A DNA stretch of 64,000 nt, from contig NZ_QGTW01000002.1 of NCBI RefSeq assembly GCF_003182355.1, positions 366,653 through 430,652 of the forward strand, in the 5' to 3' direction. The notes under the pieces are model-generated. The model was given only the letters and a program-made list of their open reading frames with translations, was not told the origin of the DNA and did no database searches. The stretch comes from Cytobacillus oceanisediminis. GTDB lineage: Bacteria; Bacillota; Bacilli; Bacillales; Cytobacillaceae. The position numbers and the translations under genes were made by a program. Positions 33,016 through 42,250 of this stretch are shown piece after piece; the stretch's first letter is position 1, and each line of letters starts with the position of its first letter.

Positions 33016-34440
33016 CTATTTTGCTTTAGCGGATTCTGCATGAACATCGATTCCATACTTCCTCACTCGTCTCATCAGCAGCGATTGTGTAACGCCCAGT
33101 TTCTGTGCAGCCTTCCGTGTCGATTTTTCCTTTTTTAAAGCATCAAGAATCATATTCCTTTCAATGTTCTCCAGTAATTCCGGCATGCTGTTATACGGAT
33201 CCGTCTGTTTCCTATAATCAGGCAAGTGCAGGTTTTCCATCATTTTTTGCGGCAGGTCTTTTTCGTCAATGGTTTGGTCACATAGGATGACCAGCCTTTC
33301 CATCAGGTTTTCGAGTTCTCGGATGTTCCCGGGCCAGTGGTAGGATTGAAAAATATCCAATACTCCTGAAGTCATTCGCTTTTTGACGTTGTATTTCTGG
33401 TTATAGGTGTCCAGAAAGTAGAAGGCAAGGTCCTTAATGACTTCCTTTCGTTCCCTAAGCGGTGGAAGGTTGATCGCAAGGATATGAAGCCGGTAATACA
33501 GGTCTGAGCGGAAGGAGCCTTCTTCTGTCATTTTTTCCAGGTTTCGATTGGTGGCGGCGATGATTCGGACGTTTGCCTGGACGTATTCCCTTGCACCGAT
33601 CGGGAGGTAGGTTTTGGTTTGCAGGAAATGCAATAGCTTAGCCTGGAGGTGGGTAGGCAGCTCGCCGATTTCATCCAGAAATAACGTTCCGCCTTCCGCA
33701 GCCTGGATTAATCCTTGCTTGCCGGATGTGTGCGCCCCTGTAAAGGCTCCTTTTTTGTAGCCGAAGAGCTCGGATTCCAGCAGCTGCTCCGGCATGGATG
33801 CGCAGTTTATTTGGATAAATGGTGCATTGTACCGTTTACTTAATAAATGGATTCTTTCCGCTGTCGCGCTTTTTCCTGTACCTGTTTCACCGGTGATTAA
33901 AGCAGTCGTATTAACCTTGGCGATCTTCCCGATCAGGTCTTCAGTTGATGGGTGCAGTATCAATTCTTTCTTTGCCGGAAGATCGCTTGTATGTAAGGGA
34001 ATCTTTAATTTTCTAAGCTCCTGGCTGTATTTCTCCAGCAATTCCTCTGTATCCCTAAGCTTGGAAGAGGTTTTAACAGCTTCCGTAATATCCCGGCAAT
34101 GTGCGACGATGGCGATGACTTCTCCCTTTTCATCCTTCACTAAATGGCCGGTGGCGATAAATTTCCTTCCGTCTCTTACCTCCTGGACGGTGCTGACATT
34201 GCTGTTGGCTTCAGCCGCAAGCCTCGTAACCGAAGGAGAAAATACCCTCTCTTTCTCCAAATCTCTTACATTTCTTCCAATCAGTTTCTCCCTTGGCACC
34301 TGGGTTATGACTTCACTAATGTGATTGACCCATAGGGTGACTCCGTTTTTATCCGTAATATAGATGGCATCATTAATAGAATTCAGAATATCTGTAAAAA
34401 AATTTGGGCGCTGATTGGCCAGTTTTAGAAGCTGCTCCAT
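33016..34440 (-). CDS. Sigma-54-dependent PAS activator
   Basis: This 474-residue protein has a PAS domain (about 15-125, DAIYITDKNGVTLWVN), a short coiled linker, an AAA+ domain (about 150-385) with Walker A GETGTGKSA, the sigma-54 contact loop GAFTGAH and Walker B GGTLFLDEIGE, and a C-terminal HTH (STRKAAQKLGVTQSLLMRRV) of TyrR/Fis type. GGAGG fixes ATG 34440. It is divergent from an operon with a textbook -24/-12 promoter, so it is almost surely its activator. Confidence 0.95.
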   Translation of the reverse strand: MEQLLKLANQRPNFFTDILNSINDAIYITDKNGVTLWVNHISEVITQVPREKLIGRNVRDLEKERVFSPSVTRLAAEANSNVSTVQEVRDGRKFIATGHLVKDEKGEVIAIVAHCRDITEAVKTSSKLRDTEELLEKYSQELRKLKIPLHTSDLPAKKELILHPSTEDLIGKIAKVNTTALITGETGTGKSATAERIHLLSKRYNAPFIQINCASMPEQLLESELFGYKKGAFTGAHTSGKQGLIQAAEGGTLFLDEIGELPTHLQAKLLHFLQTKTYLPIGAREYVQANVRIIAATNRNLEKMTEEGSFRSDLYYRLHILAINLPPLRERKEVIKDLAFYFLDTYNQKYNVKKRMTSGVLDIFQSYHWPGNIRELENLMERLVILCDQTIDEKDLPQKMMENLHLPDYRKQTDPYNSMPELLENIERNMILDALKKEKSTRKAAQKLGVTQSLLMRRVRKYGIDVHAESAKAK

Positions 34441-34511
34441 ATAATCCTCCTTTCTGAATTGATTTCGATTCATTTTCATCCGAAACGTTTGATAAAGGCG
34501 AATCGAAATCA

Positions 34512-34522
34512 ACTCATTGAGT
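34512..34522. promoter_or_regulatory. Candidate upstream activator site
   Basis: ACTCATTGAGT is an 11-bp dyad about 85 bases before the -24/-12 element, at a usual distance for enhancer sites. A second dyad, GCGAACTTCGC, lies at 34575-34585. Confidence 0.4.
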
Positions 34523-34603
34523 CGCTTTTAAAAACAATTATAGTAAATATTCTAAAAATTCACAACAAAATCTAGCGAACTTCGCCTAAATGACTCTATT
34601 AAC

Positions 34604-34620
34604 TTGGCACGCTATTTGCA
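34604..34620 (+). promoter_or_regulatory. Sigma-54 (-24/-12) promoter
   Basis: TTGGCACGCTATTTGCA matches the consensus TTGGCAC-N5-TTGCA exactly. It lies 28 bases before the first gene of the downstream operon. Confidence 0.95.
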
Positions 34621-34647
34621 AAAAGAATAGGCAAGAAGGGAGCGGAT

Positions 34648-35895
34648 ATGGTGAAACATCAGGTAACGAATATCAAGCTGGATCGCTTAATGAAGACGAT
34701 CCAGCAAAGTGCGGAAATTGGCAAGCTGCCAAATGGCGGCATTTGCCGGCTTTCCCTGACCGATGAGGATCAGAACATGAGAAGCCTTTTCCTGCAGTGG
34801 ATGAAAGAGTGCGGATTGGAAACAAGGGTTGATGACTTTGGGAATATGTATGGAAGGCGGAAAGGCAGAAACAATGAGCTGGCTCCCGTTTTAGCGGGCT
34901 CCCACCTGGATACACAGCCAAAAGGCGGAAAGTATGATGGGGTGCTCGGTGTGCTTGGGGCGCTGGAGGTGATCCGGACCTTAAATGATCTTGGTATTGA
35001 AACGGAGAGACCGATTGAAATTGTTAATTTTACAAATGAAGAAGGGGCCAGATTTCAGCCGGCCATGCTGGGGTCAGGCGCCATGGCAGAGATTTTTAAC
35101 AAACAAACGATCCTGAATATGAAGGATCAAAAGGGCTTCATATTTGGAGAAGAGCTGGAGCGGATCGGCTACAAAGGGTTAAAGGAAAACCGCCAACAGG
35201 ACCCTTTCTGTTTCGTTGAACTGCATATTGAACAGGGCCCTGTCTTGGAGGATCGGGAAAAATCGATTGGAGTTGTCACGGGGATTCAGGGGATGAGCTG
35301 GCTGGAGGCAGCCATCACGGGGAGGACGTCCCATACGGGGACAACTCCGATGAACCGCAGAAAGGATGCTGTTCTGCTTGCCTCTAAGCTTATTGCGAAA
35401 ATCTATGCGCTGGCAGAAGAGATTCCAGAATTGCTCGTTGCGGTTGGCCGAATCCAGGCATCTCCGAATGTTATCAATACAGTGGCAGATCAGGTGGTCT
35501 TCTCGATTGATATTCGCCATCCAGATGATCATGTTCGTGAACGCTTTGAGCAGCAGGTAAAGGAGTCATTAAGCACGATGACATTGGTAGAGGGAATGGA
35601 GCTGCAGATAAAAGATCTCGACAAAATCGATACAGACTCTTTTTCAAAAGAGATTATTGAGGTAATGGAAGACGCAGCCGAAAAACATAGCTTCTCCTAT
35701 ATGAGAATGCTGAGCGGGGCAGGCCATGATGCCAAGTATTTAAATCGGATTACCCCGACAGCTATGCTGTTTATTCCAAGCATAAACGGGCTCAGCCATT
35801 GTGAAGAAGAGTTTAGTACACCAGAGGATATTGAAAAGGGAGTACAGGTTTTATTTGATACAGTTTTGACTTTGGCAAACAAAGAAACCTTATAG
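34648..35895 (+). CDS. M20 Zn-dependent hydrolase, carbamoylase/allantoate amidohydrolase type
   Basis: This 415-residue M20 peptidase-family enzyme is of the hydantoinase/carbamoylase subgroup. Metal ligands are visible in LAGSHLDTQPKGGKYDGVLGV, IVNFTNEEGARF and FVELHIEQGPVLED; the dimerisation lid has GRTSHTGTTPMNRRKD; the C-terminal ligand is in SGAGHDAKYL. Such enzymes remove carbamoyl or ureido groups from N-carbamoyl amino acids or allantoate. It is the first gene behind the sigma-54 promoter. Confidence 0.9.
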   Translation: MVKHQVTNIKLDRLMKTIQQSAEIGKLPNGGICRLSLTDEDQNMRSLFLQWMKECGLETRVDDFGNMYGRRKGRNNELAPVLAGSHLDTQPKGGKYDGVLGVLGALEVIRTLNDLGIETERPIEIVNFTNEEGARFQPAMLGSGAMAEIFNKQTILNMKDQKGFIFGEELERIGYKGLKENRQQDPFCFVELHIEQGPVLEDREKSIGVVTGIQGMSWLEAAITGRTSHTGTTPMNRRKDAVLLASKLIAKIYALAEEIPELLVAVGRIQASPNVINTVADQVVFSIDIRHPDDHVRERFEQQVKESLSTMTLVEGMELQIKDLDKIDTDSFSKEIIEVMEDAAEKHSFSYMRMLSGAGHDAKYLNRITPTAMLFIPSINGLSHCEEEFSTPEDIEKGVQVLFDTVLTLANKETL

Positions 35896-35906
35896 GAGTG
35901 ATCGAG

Positions 35907-37193
35907 TTGGAAAAAGTGCAAAAGGATGTCATTGAGAAAGTCTTTGAACAGGTGGATGCTTTATGGGAAGAGGAAGTTTCCTATCTGCAAAAGCTTGGGC
36001 GGTATCCATCCACACTGGGGAATGAAGGGGCCATTCAGGAATTTTTGGCGGACTCCCTAGAAAAGGATTTGAACTTGAAGGTTGAAAAAATAATCCCCGA
36101 TCCGGAGAAGCTGGGTGCTCATCCCGGATACTCGAAGGCGGAATGGTCTTATGACAACCGTCCTGTCGTGGTAGGAAAATATGAGGCAAAGGGAGATAAA
36201 AAGGGGAAGAGCATTATTTTTCAAGGGCATATCGATGTGGTCAGCCCGGAGCCGGTATCCAAATGGAGCTTTGACCCATGGGGATCTGAAATTGTCGGCA
36301 ATAAAATGTATGGCCGCGGCATTGCCGATATGAAGTCCGGGGTTACGGCTATGATTTATGCATTGAAGGCTGTTCAACAGGCAGGGGTGGAGCTTGCCAA
36401 TGACGTAACGATCAAGACGGTCACAGAAGAAGAGTGCACAGGCAACGGAGCCCTGGCTGCCATCGAAGCCGGATACCGGGCAGATGCAGCCCTCATTCCG
36501 GAGCCGCTTGGACAGCAGGCCTTAGTGGGGCAGGTTGGCGTCATTTGGGTCCGCATAAAGGTGGCAGGCCTGGGGGCGCATACAGAAAGAGCGGACAAAG
36601 CGGTCAATGCCATTGTAAAAGCTTATAAAATGGTAGAAGCCCTTCAGGAATACGAGAAAGAGATTAATAGCCGGTCTAAGCATAAAGTGTTCGATGACCA
36701 TCCGCATCCGCAAAATATTAATATCGGGAAAATCCATTCAGGCGATTGGCCTTCCACGGTTCCATCGGAATGTACGGTCGAAGCAAGGGTCGGCTTTAAC
36801 CCAGGAGTGGATCCGGCAGATGTGAAGAAGGAGTTACAGGCATTTTTGCTGGAAGCGGCCAAGAAGGATGAGTGGCTAAAGGAGAATCCGCCGGAAATCA
36901 GCTTTTACGGCTTCCATGCGGAAGGCTTTACCCTTGATCCGGATCAAGAGTTTATCCATACATTGGAGGAAGCGCATCGGATCATTGAGAAAAGTGATTT
37001 AAGCTATGGCGCTTTTACAGGTACGACAGACGCCAGATTTTATAATCTCTATTACAATATTCCTTCCACTTGCTACGGGCCAACAGGCGCCAATCTGCAT
37101 GCCCCGGATGAATGGGTGGATTTGGATAGTGTCAAAAGAGTCACGAAAACCTATGCAGCCTTTCTATTAAAGTGGTGCCAGTATAAAGAATAG
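35907..37193 (+). CDS. M20 deacylase, ArgE/DapE type
   Basis: This 428-residue M20 metallopeptidase is like acetylornithine deacetylase: FQGHIDVVSPEPVSKWSFDPWG, GRGIADMKSG, TVTEEECTGNGALAA and TTDARFYNLYYNIPSTCYGP. It cleaves N-acyl groups from amino acids or peptides. AGGAG fits TTG 35907 (8 bases) better than the overlapping GTG at 35898. Its TAG stop is the first three bases of a MITE-like element that directly follows. Confidence 0.85.
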   Translation: MEKVQKDVIEKVFEQVDALWEEEVSYLQKLGRYPSTLGNEGAIQEFLADSLEKDLNLKVEKIIPDPEKLGAHPGYSKAEWSYDNRPVVVGKYEAKGDKKGKSIIFQGHIDVVSPEPVSKWSFDPWGSEIVGNKMYGRGIADMKSGVTAMIYALKAVQQAGVELANDVTIKTVTEEECTGNGALAAIEAGYRADAALIPEPLGQQALVGQVGVIWVRIKVAGLGAHTERADKAVNAIVKAYKMVEALQEYEKEINSRSKHKVFDDHPHPQNINIGKIHSGDWPSTVPSECTVEARVGFNPGVDPADVKKELQAFLLEAAKKDEWLKENPPEISFYGFHAEGFTLDPDQEFIHTLEEAHRIIEKSDLSYGAFTGTTDARFYNLYYNIPSTCYGPTGANLHAPDEWVDLDSVKRVTKTYAAFLLKWCQYKE

Positions 37194-37436
37194 GCTGTGT
37201 TAAAGGCCAATGTTGATTTTAGCACCCTGTTGATTGGAGTGGAAGGCGGGAGACTCCTCTAAAATGCTCTCGCATTTTCTTCGTGCGGTGTCTATTCACG
37301 GATGCTTATTCAATGTCCTGCGGGAGTAGCGTGTCAAAGGGAGACCCCGCAGGCTTAATGCTTGAGGAGGCTCCCTGACCGCCCGCGTTCGCTGAGCGCC
37401 TGGAACGGAAATCAACAGGCAAATTTAACAGAGCCA
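37191..37436. mobile_element. MITE-like element, copy 2
   Basis: This 246-bp element has ends TAGGCTGTGTTAAAG and TTTAACAGAGCC. It contains GTTGATTGGAGTGGAAGGCG near the left and GGAACGGAAATCAACAGG near the right, plus an extra stretch of about 70 bases also present in the copy at 54538-54747. It interrupts the sigma-54 operon between the second hydrolase and the symporter genes. Confidence 0.7.
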
Positions 37437-37501
37437 AAGAATAAAAAATAGAGCGGAAGAGGGGGTTCTGTCCTTTTTCCGTCATCAAAATGGGGGTTGA
37501 A

Positions 37502-37678
37502 ATGATGAATCCAGGATTATGGTTATTATTCGGAAACGCAATTGCGACAACGGTCATATCAGCAGGTATTGTGATGTGGATTTTAAAGAAAGAGTACTTG
37601 CCAACCATTAAAAAGCTGGAAGAAGAGAAAGACACTCCGGCAAATCCCATTCATGATGGCATAACGAAGGAGGTATAG
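37502..37678 (+). CDS. Small membrane partner of the symporter
   Basis: This 58-residue protein has one membrane helix (LWLLFGNAIATTVISAGIVMWI) and a charged C-terminal tail (KKEYLPTIKKLEEEKD). GGGGGT precedes ATG 37502; upstream ATG 37490 is less well placed. The symporter gene begins one base after its stop, so the two are probably coupled and the small protein may be an accessory subunit. Confidence 0.7.
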   Translation: MMNPGLWLLFGNAIATTVISAGIVMWILKKEYLPTIKKLEEEKDTPANPIHDGITKEV

Positions 37679-37679
37679 G

Positions 37680-39272
37680 ATGGAGAAAATCATATTTTTT
37701 GTTGTCGTTGCCGTTTATGTTATTGCTGGAATCATCGTAACGAGATTTGTAAAAAGCAAAGATGATTTCTATGTCATGGGGGAAAAGGGTTCTACGGTCT
37801 TAATCGTTGGTACACTGGCAGCTACCTATTTAAGTGCGGTCACACTGCTTGGACTTGCAGGCATGATCTATAACGAAGGGCCTGTTGCGCATGCCGGGTT
37901 TGGTTCATATGGAGCCTGGTTAGGGACATTATTTGCTGTTATTTATGTAGGAAGAAAATTAAAGGCTTTGGATTGCCAGACGCTTCCGGACTTTTTTGAA
38001 AAGCGGTTCCAGAACAAATGGGTGACGGTAATTGCAACGTCCATTATGATTATCGGTTTATTGGGATATGGAGTCGTTCAATTAATCGGCGCTGGTGTCA
38101 TCCTATCCGAGATTTTAAATATACCGTTCCCTGTCCTGATTTTATTATTTACTTTAGCTCTCTTGATTTTCAGTGCGATGGGCGGCATGTACGGAGTCGT
38201 TATTACAGATACGCTGATGTTCTTTACGATGCTGACGATTGCAATTGTGATTTCACCGCTCATTATTGGACAGGCAGGTCTTGACCAAATCAAAAATCTT
38301 GGGGAAGTGATCCCGGGTTATTATGGTGTAAATGGCGGAGCGGATCGTCCGTTTGGCTGGGTCTTTTCACAATTCTTAATGTGGATCCTGTTCTTTGGAT
38401 GTACACCATCCCTTGTGTCCCGTGTATTCCCGGCGAAAAATGATTTTGTTATTTTGAAAACAGCCGTTGTCGGGGTATTCTTCGCTCCATTTATGCAATT
38501 GCTTGTTTTCATTGCCGCTGCTGCCATGATGGTACTGCAGCCTGGAATCGATCCTGCTGACCGTGTATTTATCGTTGGAATGAAGGATTATACACCGCCT
38601 GCTTTGGCCGGAATCGGTTTGGCGGGATTGATGGCATCGATTATGTCGACTGCCTCCACCCTTTTTGTTCTAACAGGATTTGCGCTCGCGAAGGACTTAT
38701 TTGAAAACGTCTTGCATAAAGATTTTGATGAGAAGAAAAGCATGTTCATTGGACGTGGTGCCCAGGCCCTTGTGGCAGTCGTTGTTTGTATTATCGCGAT
38801 CCTTCAGCCTTCATCGATCTTCTGGATTTCCATTTACGCCGGATCCATTTTTGCGGTTGCCTGGATGCCGACCATCATTGGCAGCCTGGAATGGAAGCGG
38901 ATGAGCAGCAAGGCGGCGACAGCAAGCATGCTTGCTGGAATTATCACCTTTATCGTGTTCGGTGAATTGAAACGGTATGAAATTATTACCTTCCCGGTTG
39001 GCTTTGATAATTTCTACCTGGCCATTATTGTTTCTGTGCTTACCTTACTCATCGTCGGATTTATTGCTAAGCCGACCGATTATGAGCTGGGCTATTACCA
39101 GAAGATTAAAGAAACACGGTTATCTACTGTGACGATCAAAAGAATTTTGGCCAAGCACAACGGAGCTGCCGAGTTAAAAAGAGAATACAAACAAACGTTA
39201 ACAGTTGCCGTTTCCTTTGTTGTGATTTCCGTTGTCCTTTGGGGTTATTTTATCGTCAAGCTAGGAATATAA
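37680..39272 (+). CDS. Sodium:solute symporter (SSS family)
   Basis: This 530-residue transporter has about 13 membrane segments of the SSS fold: VVVAVYVIAGIIVTRFV first, then TLAATYLSAVTLLGLAGMIY, the unwound first core helix region, GIGLAGLMASIMSTASTLFVLTG, and a last segment VSFVVISVVLWGYFIV. GGAGG precedes the ATG. The substrate is inferred to be the carbamoylated or acylated amino compound processed by the neighbouring hydrolases. Confidence 0.9.
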   Translation: MEKIIFFVVVAVYVIAGIIVTRFVKSKDDFYVMGEKGSTVLIVGTLAATYLSAVTLLGLAGMIYNEGPVAHAGFGSYGAWLGTLFAVIYVGRKLKALDCQTLPDFFEKRFQNKWVTVIATSIMIIGLLGYGVVQLIGAGVILSEILNIPFPVLILLFTLALLIFSAMGGMYGVVITDTLMFFTMLTIAIVISPLIIGQAGLDQIKNLGEVIPGYYGVNGGADRPFGWVFSQFLMWILFFGCTPSLVSRVFPAKNDFVILKTAVVGVFFAPFMQLLVFIAAAAMMVLQPGIDPADRVFIVGMKDYTPPALAGIGLAGLMASIMSTASTLFVLTGFALAKDLFENVLHKDFDEKKSMFIGRGAQALVAVVVCIIAILQPSSIFWISIYAGSIFAVAWMPTIIGSLEWKRMSSKAATASMLAGIITFIVFGELKRYEIITFPVGFDNFYLAIIVSVLTLLIVGFIAKPTDYELGYYQKIKETRLSTVTIKRILAKHNGAAELKREYKQTLTVAVSFVVISVVLWGYFIVKLGI

Positions 39273-39315
39273 ATCTACATTATATTGACTTTATGATAGT
39301 AAGGGGAGAATTTAC

Positions 39316-40620
39316 ATGAGCAAAACAGCAGCTTTATATCAGGAATTAGCAGAGCTGGATAAAAACCATTTTCTGCATCCGACATCTCCGATCCAGCAGC
39401 AGCAGGAGCAGGGGCCGGCCTTTATTTTTAAAAAAGGGGAAGGTGTCTACCTGGAAGATGTAAGGGGGAACCGGGTGATTGACGGGATGTCCTCCCTTTG
39501 GAATGTGAACGTCGGGCACGGCAGGACAGAGCTGGGGCAGGCAGCGATGGAGCAGATGAGTCAGCTCGCTTTCAGCTCCTGCTTCGCCACCTTCAGTAAT
39601 GAACCGGCCATTCGGCTGGCGGCGAAAATCGCTGAGATTACACCTGGTGATTTAAGTGCAACCTTCTTTACCTCCGGTGGATCGGAAGCGAATGATACAG
39701 CTTATAAGCTGGCACGGCATTACTGGATTTTAAAGGGCCAGCCTTCCAAAAAGAAAATTATATCCCGTAAAAAATCCTACCATGGGGTGGCGATGGGAGC
39801 GACAAGTGCTACAGGACTTAAACCATTCCGGGACTTCACGAATTCATTGGCACCGGACTTTTATTATACGGAAAACCTTTCTGCTGAAGCATTAAGGGAA
39901 ACGATAGAAGCGGAAGGACCGGAGACGATTGCGGCCTTTGTGGCGGAGCCGATTCAGGGGGCAGGCGGTGTCCATATCGCTCCTGACGGTTACTTTCAGG
40001 AAGTGCGGAAGATTTGCAGTGAGTTTGATATTTTGTTCATTACCGATGAAGTTATTACCGGTTTTGGGCGTACAGGGAAAATGTTTGGAATGGAGCATTA
40101 CGGCGTGGCTCCGGATATGATGTGCTTTGCCAAGGGGGTTACAAGCGGCTACGCCCAGCTTGGAGGAGTGGTATTTTCGAAGGCTATGTTTGAAGACTTT
40201 AAAGAACTATCAGCCGGAACCCTCCTGCATGGCTATACCTACAGCGGGCATCCAATGGCCTGTGCAGTCGGATTAAAGAATATTGAAATTATCGAGAATG
40301 AGAACTTGATAGAGAACTCCCGGAAAATGGGCGAGGAGTTGCTGAAGGGATTCAAGTGGATTCAGGGTGAGAGGGAGCTTGTTAGTGAAGTGAGAGCACT
40401 GGGGCTAATCGGTGCAGTTGAGCTTAAAAGTGACAAGGGACAGTTTGCACCAGCAGTTGTAGCTGAAGCGGCAAAACGGGGGCTCATCTGCCGCTCGGTG
40501 ATCTTTGATGGTATGGATATTCTCGTCTTTGCTCCTCCGTTGACGATTAACAAGCAGGAGATTAATAGTCTGGCAGAGATTCTTTATGATTCTATTTTTT
40601 CAGTTGAAAAAAGGATATAG
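39316..40620 (+). CDS. Class III omega-aminotransferase
   Basis: This 434-residue PLP aminotransferase has GMSSLWNVNVGHG, FFTSGGSEANDTAYKLARHY, SRKKSYHGVAMGATSATG, LFITDEVITGFGRTGKMF and the PLP lysine in MMCFAKGVTSGYAQLGG. The subgroup transfers omega-amino groups (beta-alanine, taurine, GABA, diamines) to pyruvate or 2-oxoglutarate. With the adjacent aldehyde dehydrogenase it would convert an omega-amino acid to an acid through a semialdehyde. GGGGAG precedes the ATG. Confidence 0.9.
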   Translation: MSKTAALYQELAELDKNHFLHPTSPIQQQQEQGPAFIFKKGEGVYLEDVRGNRVIDGMSSLWNVNVGHGRTELGQAAMEQMSQLAFSSCFATFSNEPAIRLAAKIAEITPGDLSATFFTSGGSEANDTAYKLARHYWILKGQPSKKKIISRKKSYHGVAMGATSATGLKPFRDFTNSLAPDFYYTENLSAEALRETIEAEGPETIAAFVAEPIQGAGGVHIAPDGYFQEVRKICSEFDILFITDEVITGFGRTGKMFGMEHYGVAPDMMCFAKGVTSGYAQLGGVVFSKAMFEDFKELSAGTLLHGYTYSGHPMACAVGLKNIEIIENENLIENSRKMGEELLKGFKWIQGERELVSEVRALGLIGAVELKSDKGQFAPAVVAEAAKRGLICRSVIFDGMDILVFAPPLTINKQEINSLAEILYDSIFSVEKRI

Positions 40621-40683
40621 AGGATTAGCGGAGAAGAGTGTTTTAGGAACTCATCTTATCATTGAAACTGGGAGGCTAGGGAA

Positions 40684-42123
40684 ATGACGGTCAAAAATAA
40701 AGAGAAAAAGAAGTTATATATCAATGGCGAGTGGGTGGAGGCGAAGGAGTATACATCCTTGTTTTCTCCTTATAGCCGCGAGCTGATTGCCGAGATTCCG
40801 CAGGCAACAGTTGAGGAGGTCGATCTGGCCATAGAAGCTGCCTATCAGGCCAGAAGCAAAATGGCGGAAATGCCAAGCTATCAGCGTGCCGGTATTCTTG
40901 AGAAGCTGGCCGGTTTATTGGAGCAGCGTTTGGACGAAGCTGCTGGAATCATCGCTCTGGAAGCAGCCAAGCCGATTACCACGGCTAAGGGTGAGATTGC
41001 AAGAACGGTTCAGACCTTCAAGTTTGCTGCTGAGGAAGCGAAGAGAATCAATGGAGAAACCATTCCGATGGATGCCGCACCTGGCGGGGAAGGCCGGGTA
41101 GCTTATACGGTGAGAGAACCGCTTGGTGTAATTGGGGCGATTACTCCGTTTAACTTTCCGATGAACCTTGTTGCCCATAAGGTGGGACCCGCCATTGCAG
41201 CTGGAAATACTGTCGTGCTGAAGCCGGCAGGCCAGACACCGCTATCCGCTTATTTTCTCGCTGAGCTTCTGGAGGAAGCCGGACTGCCGGCAGGTGCATT
41301 TAATGTCGTAACGGGCAGCGGCTCTGTAGTGGGAGAAAAGCTGGTAAAGGATGGCCGCGTAAAAAAGATTTCTTTTACTGGAAGCCCTGAAGTGGGAATT
41401 GGCATCCGAAATAAGGCCGGTTTAAAGCATGTTACTCTTGAACTGGGGTCCAATGCGGCACTGATTGTTGATAAGGATGCAGACGTGGAGAAAATCATTC
41501 CGCGCTGTGTAACGGGGGCATTTGCTTTCCAGGGGCAGGTTTGTATTTCTCTTCAGAGGGTTTATGTTCATAGTGACGTTTATGATAGCTTTGTAGAAAA
41601 GTTTGTGGAAGCTGCTGCAAAGCTTAAGGTAGGGGATCCTTTAAACCCGGAGACAGATGTGTCGGCTTTAATCGCTCCTAAGGAAGTGGAGCGCACATTG
41701 GGATGGATCGAAGAAGCAAAGCAGAATGGCGCTAAGGTCGTTTTGGGCGGAACAAGTGAGGGGAATGTTCTGAAGCCAACTGTATTGCTAGATGTTGAGC
41801 CAGCTGCGAAGGTTTCCTGCCAGGAAGTGTTCGCACCGATCGTTTTAATTAATAAAGTGAATTCAGTTGGAGAGGCGATCGAACTTGTAAACGACTCCCG
41901 CTATGGCCTCCAGGCAGGCATTTTCACTGAAAATATCCGCACCGCCATGGACGCTACGAAAAAGCTGCACGTCGGCGGTGTCCTCGTAAACGACATCCCA
42001 ACCTACCGCGTCGACCACATGCCATATGGCGGAGTCAAAGAAAGCGGCGTCGGCCGGGAAGGCATCAAATACGCAATTGATGAAATGACGGAGATGAAGC
42101 TGGTTATTATTAATAATAACTAA
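40684..42123 (+). CDS. Aldehyde dehydrogenase
   Basis: This 479-residue NAD(P)-dependent aldehyde dehydrogenase has the Rossmann-side ITPFNFPMNLVAHKVGPAIA, FTGSPEVGIGIRNKAG, catalytic Glu in LELGSNAALIVD and catalytic Cys in FQGQVCISLQRVYV. The GSN after the catalytic Glu is typical of the lactaldehyde/phosphonoacetaldehyde/sulfoacetaldehyde-type branch rather than betaine aldehyde dehydrogenases. It is the last gene of the sigma-54 operon and probably oxidises the semialdehyde made by the aminotransferase. Confidence 0.9.
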   Translation: MTVKNKEKKKLYINGEWVEAKEYTSLFSPYSRELIAEIPQATVEEVDLAIEAAYQARSKMAEMPSYQRAGILEKLAGLLEQRLDEAAGIIALEAAKPITTAKGEIARTVQTFKFAAEEAKRINGETIPMDAAPGGEGRVAYTVREPLGVIGAITPFNFPMNLVAHKVGPAIAAGNTVVLKPAGQTPLSAYFLAELLEEAGLPAGAFNVVTGSGSVVGEKLVKDGRVKKISFTGSPEVGIGIRNKAGLKHVTLELGSNAALIVDKDADVEKIIPRCVTGAFAFQGQVCISLQRVYVHSDVYDSFVEKFVEAAAKLKVGDPLNPETDVSALIAPKEVERTLGWIEEAKQNGAKVVLGGTSEGNVLKPTVLLDVEPAAKVSCQEVFAPIVLINKVNSVGEAIELVNDSRYGLQAGIFTENIRTAMDATKKLHVGGVLVNDIPTYRVDHMPYGGVKESGVGREGIKYAIDEMTEMKLVIINNN

Positions 42124-42182
42124 ATTGGTACCAGGTACCACCCGAATTTTCTTGTTTCACAGTTATGTTCCACGAAGGCTAA

Positions 42183-42210
42183 CCACCGATGAATGCATCG
42201 GTGGTTTTTT
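42183..42210 (+). terminator. Terminator of the sigma-54 operon
   Basis: CCACCGATG and CATCGGTGG arms are followed by T6. Confidence 0.85.
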
Positions 42211-42228
42211 ATTTTTGGATAAACATTC

Positions 42229-42250
42229 TTCAATCAAACGTTTGATTGAA
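42229..42250. promoter_or_regulatory. Perfect 22-bp palindrome, second copy of AATCAAACGTTTGATT
   Basis: The same 16-base core as at 15497-15518 is extended here by different flanks to a perfect 22-bp palindrome. It again lies downstream of a terminator and not at a visible promoter. Confidence 0.6.
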
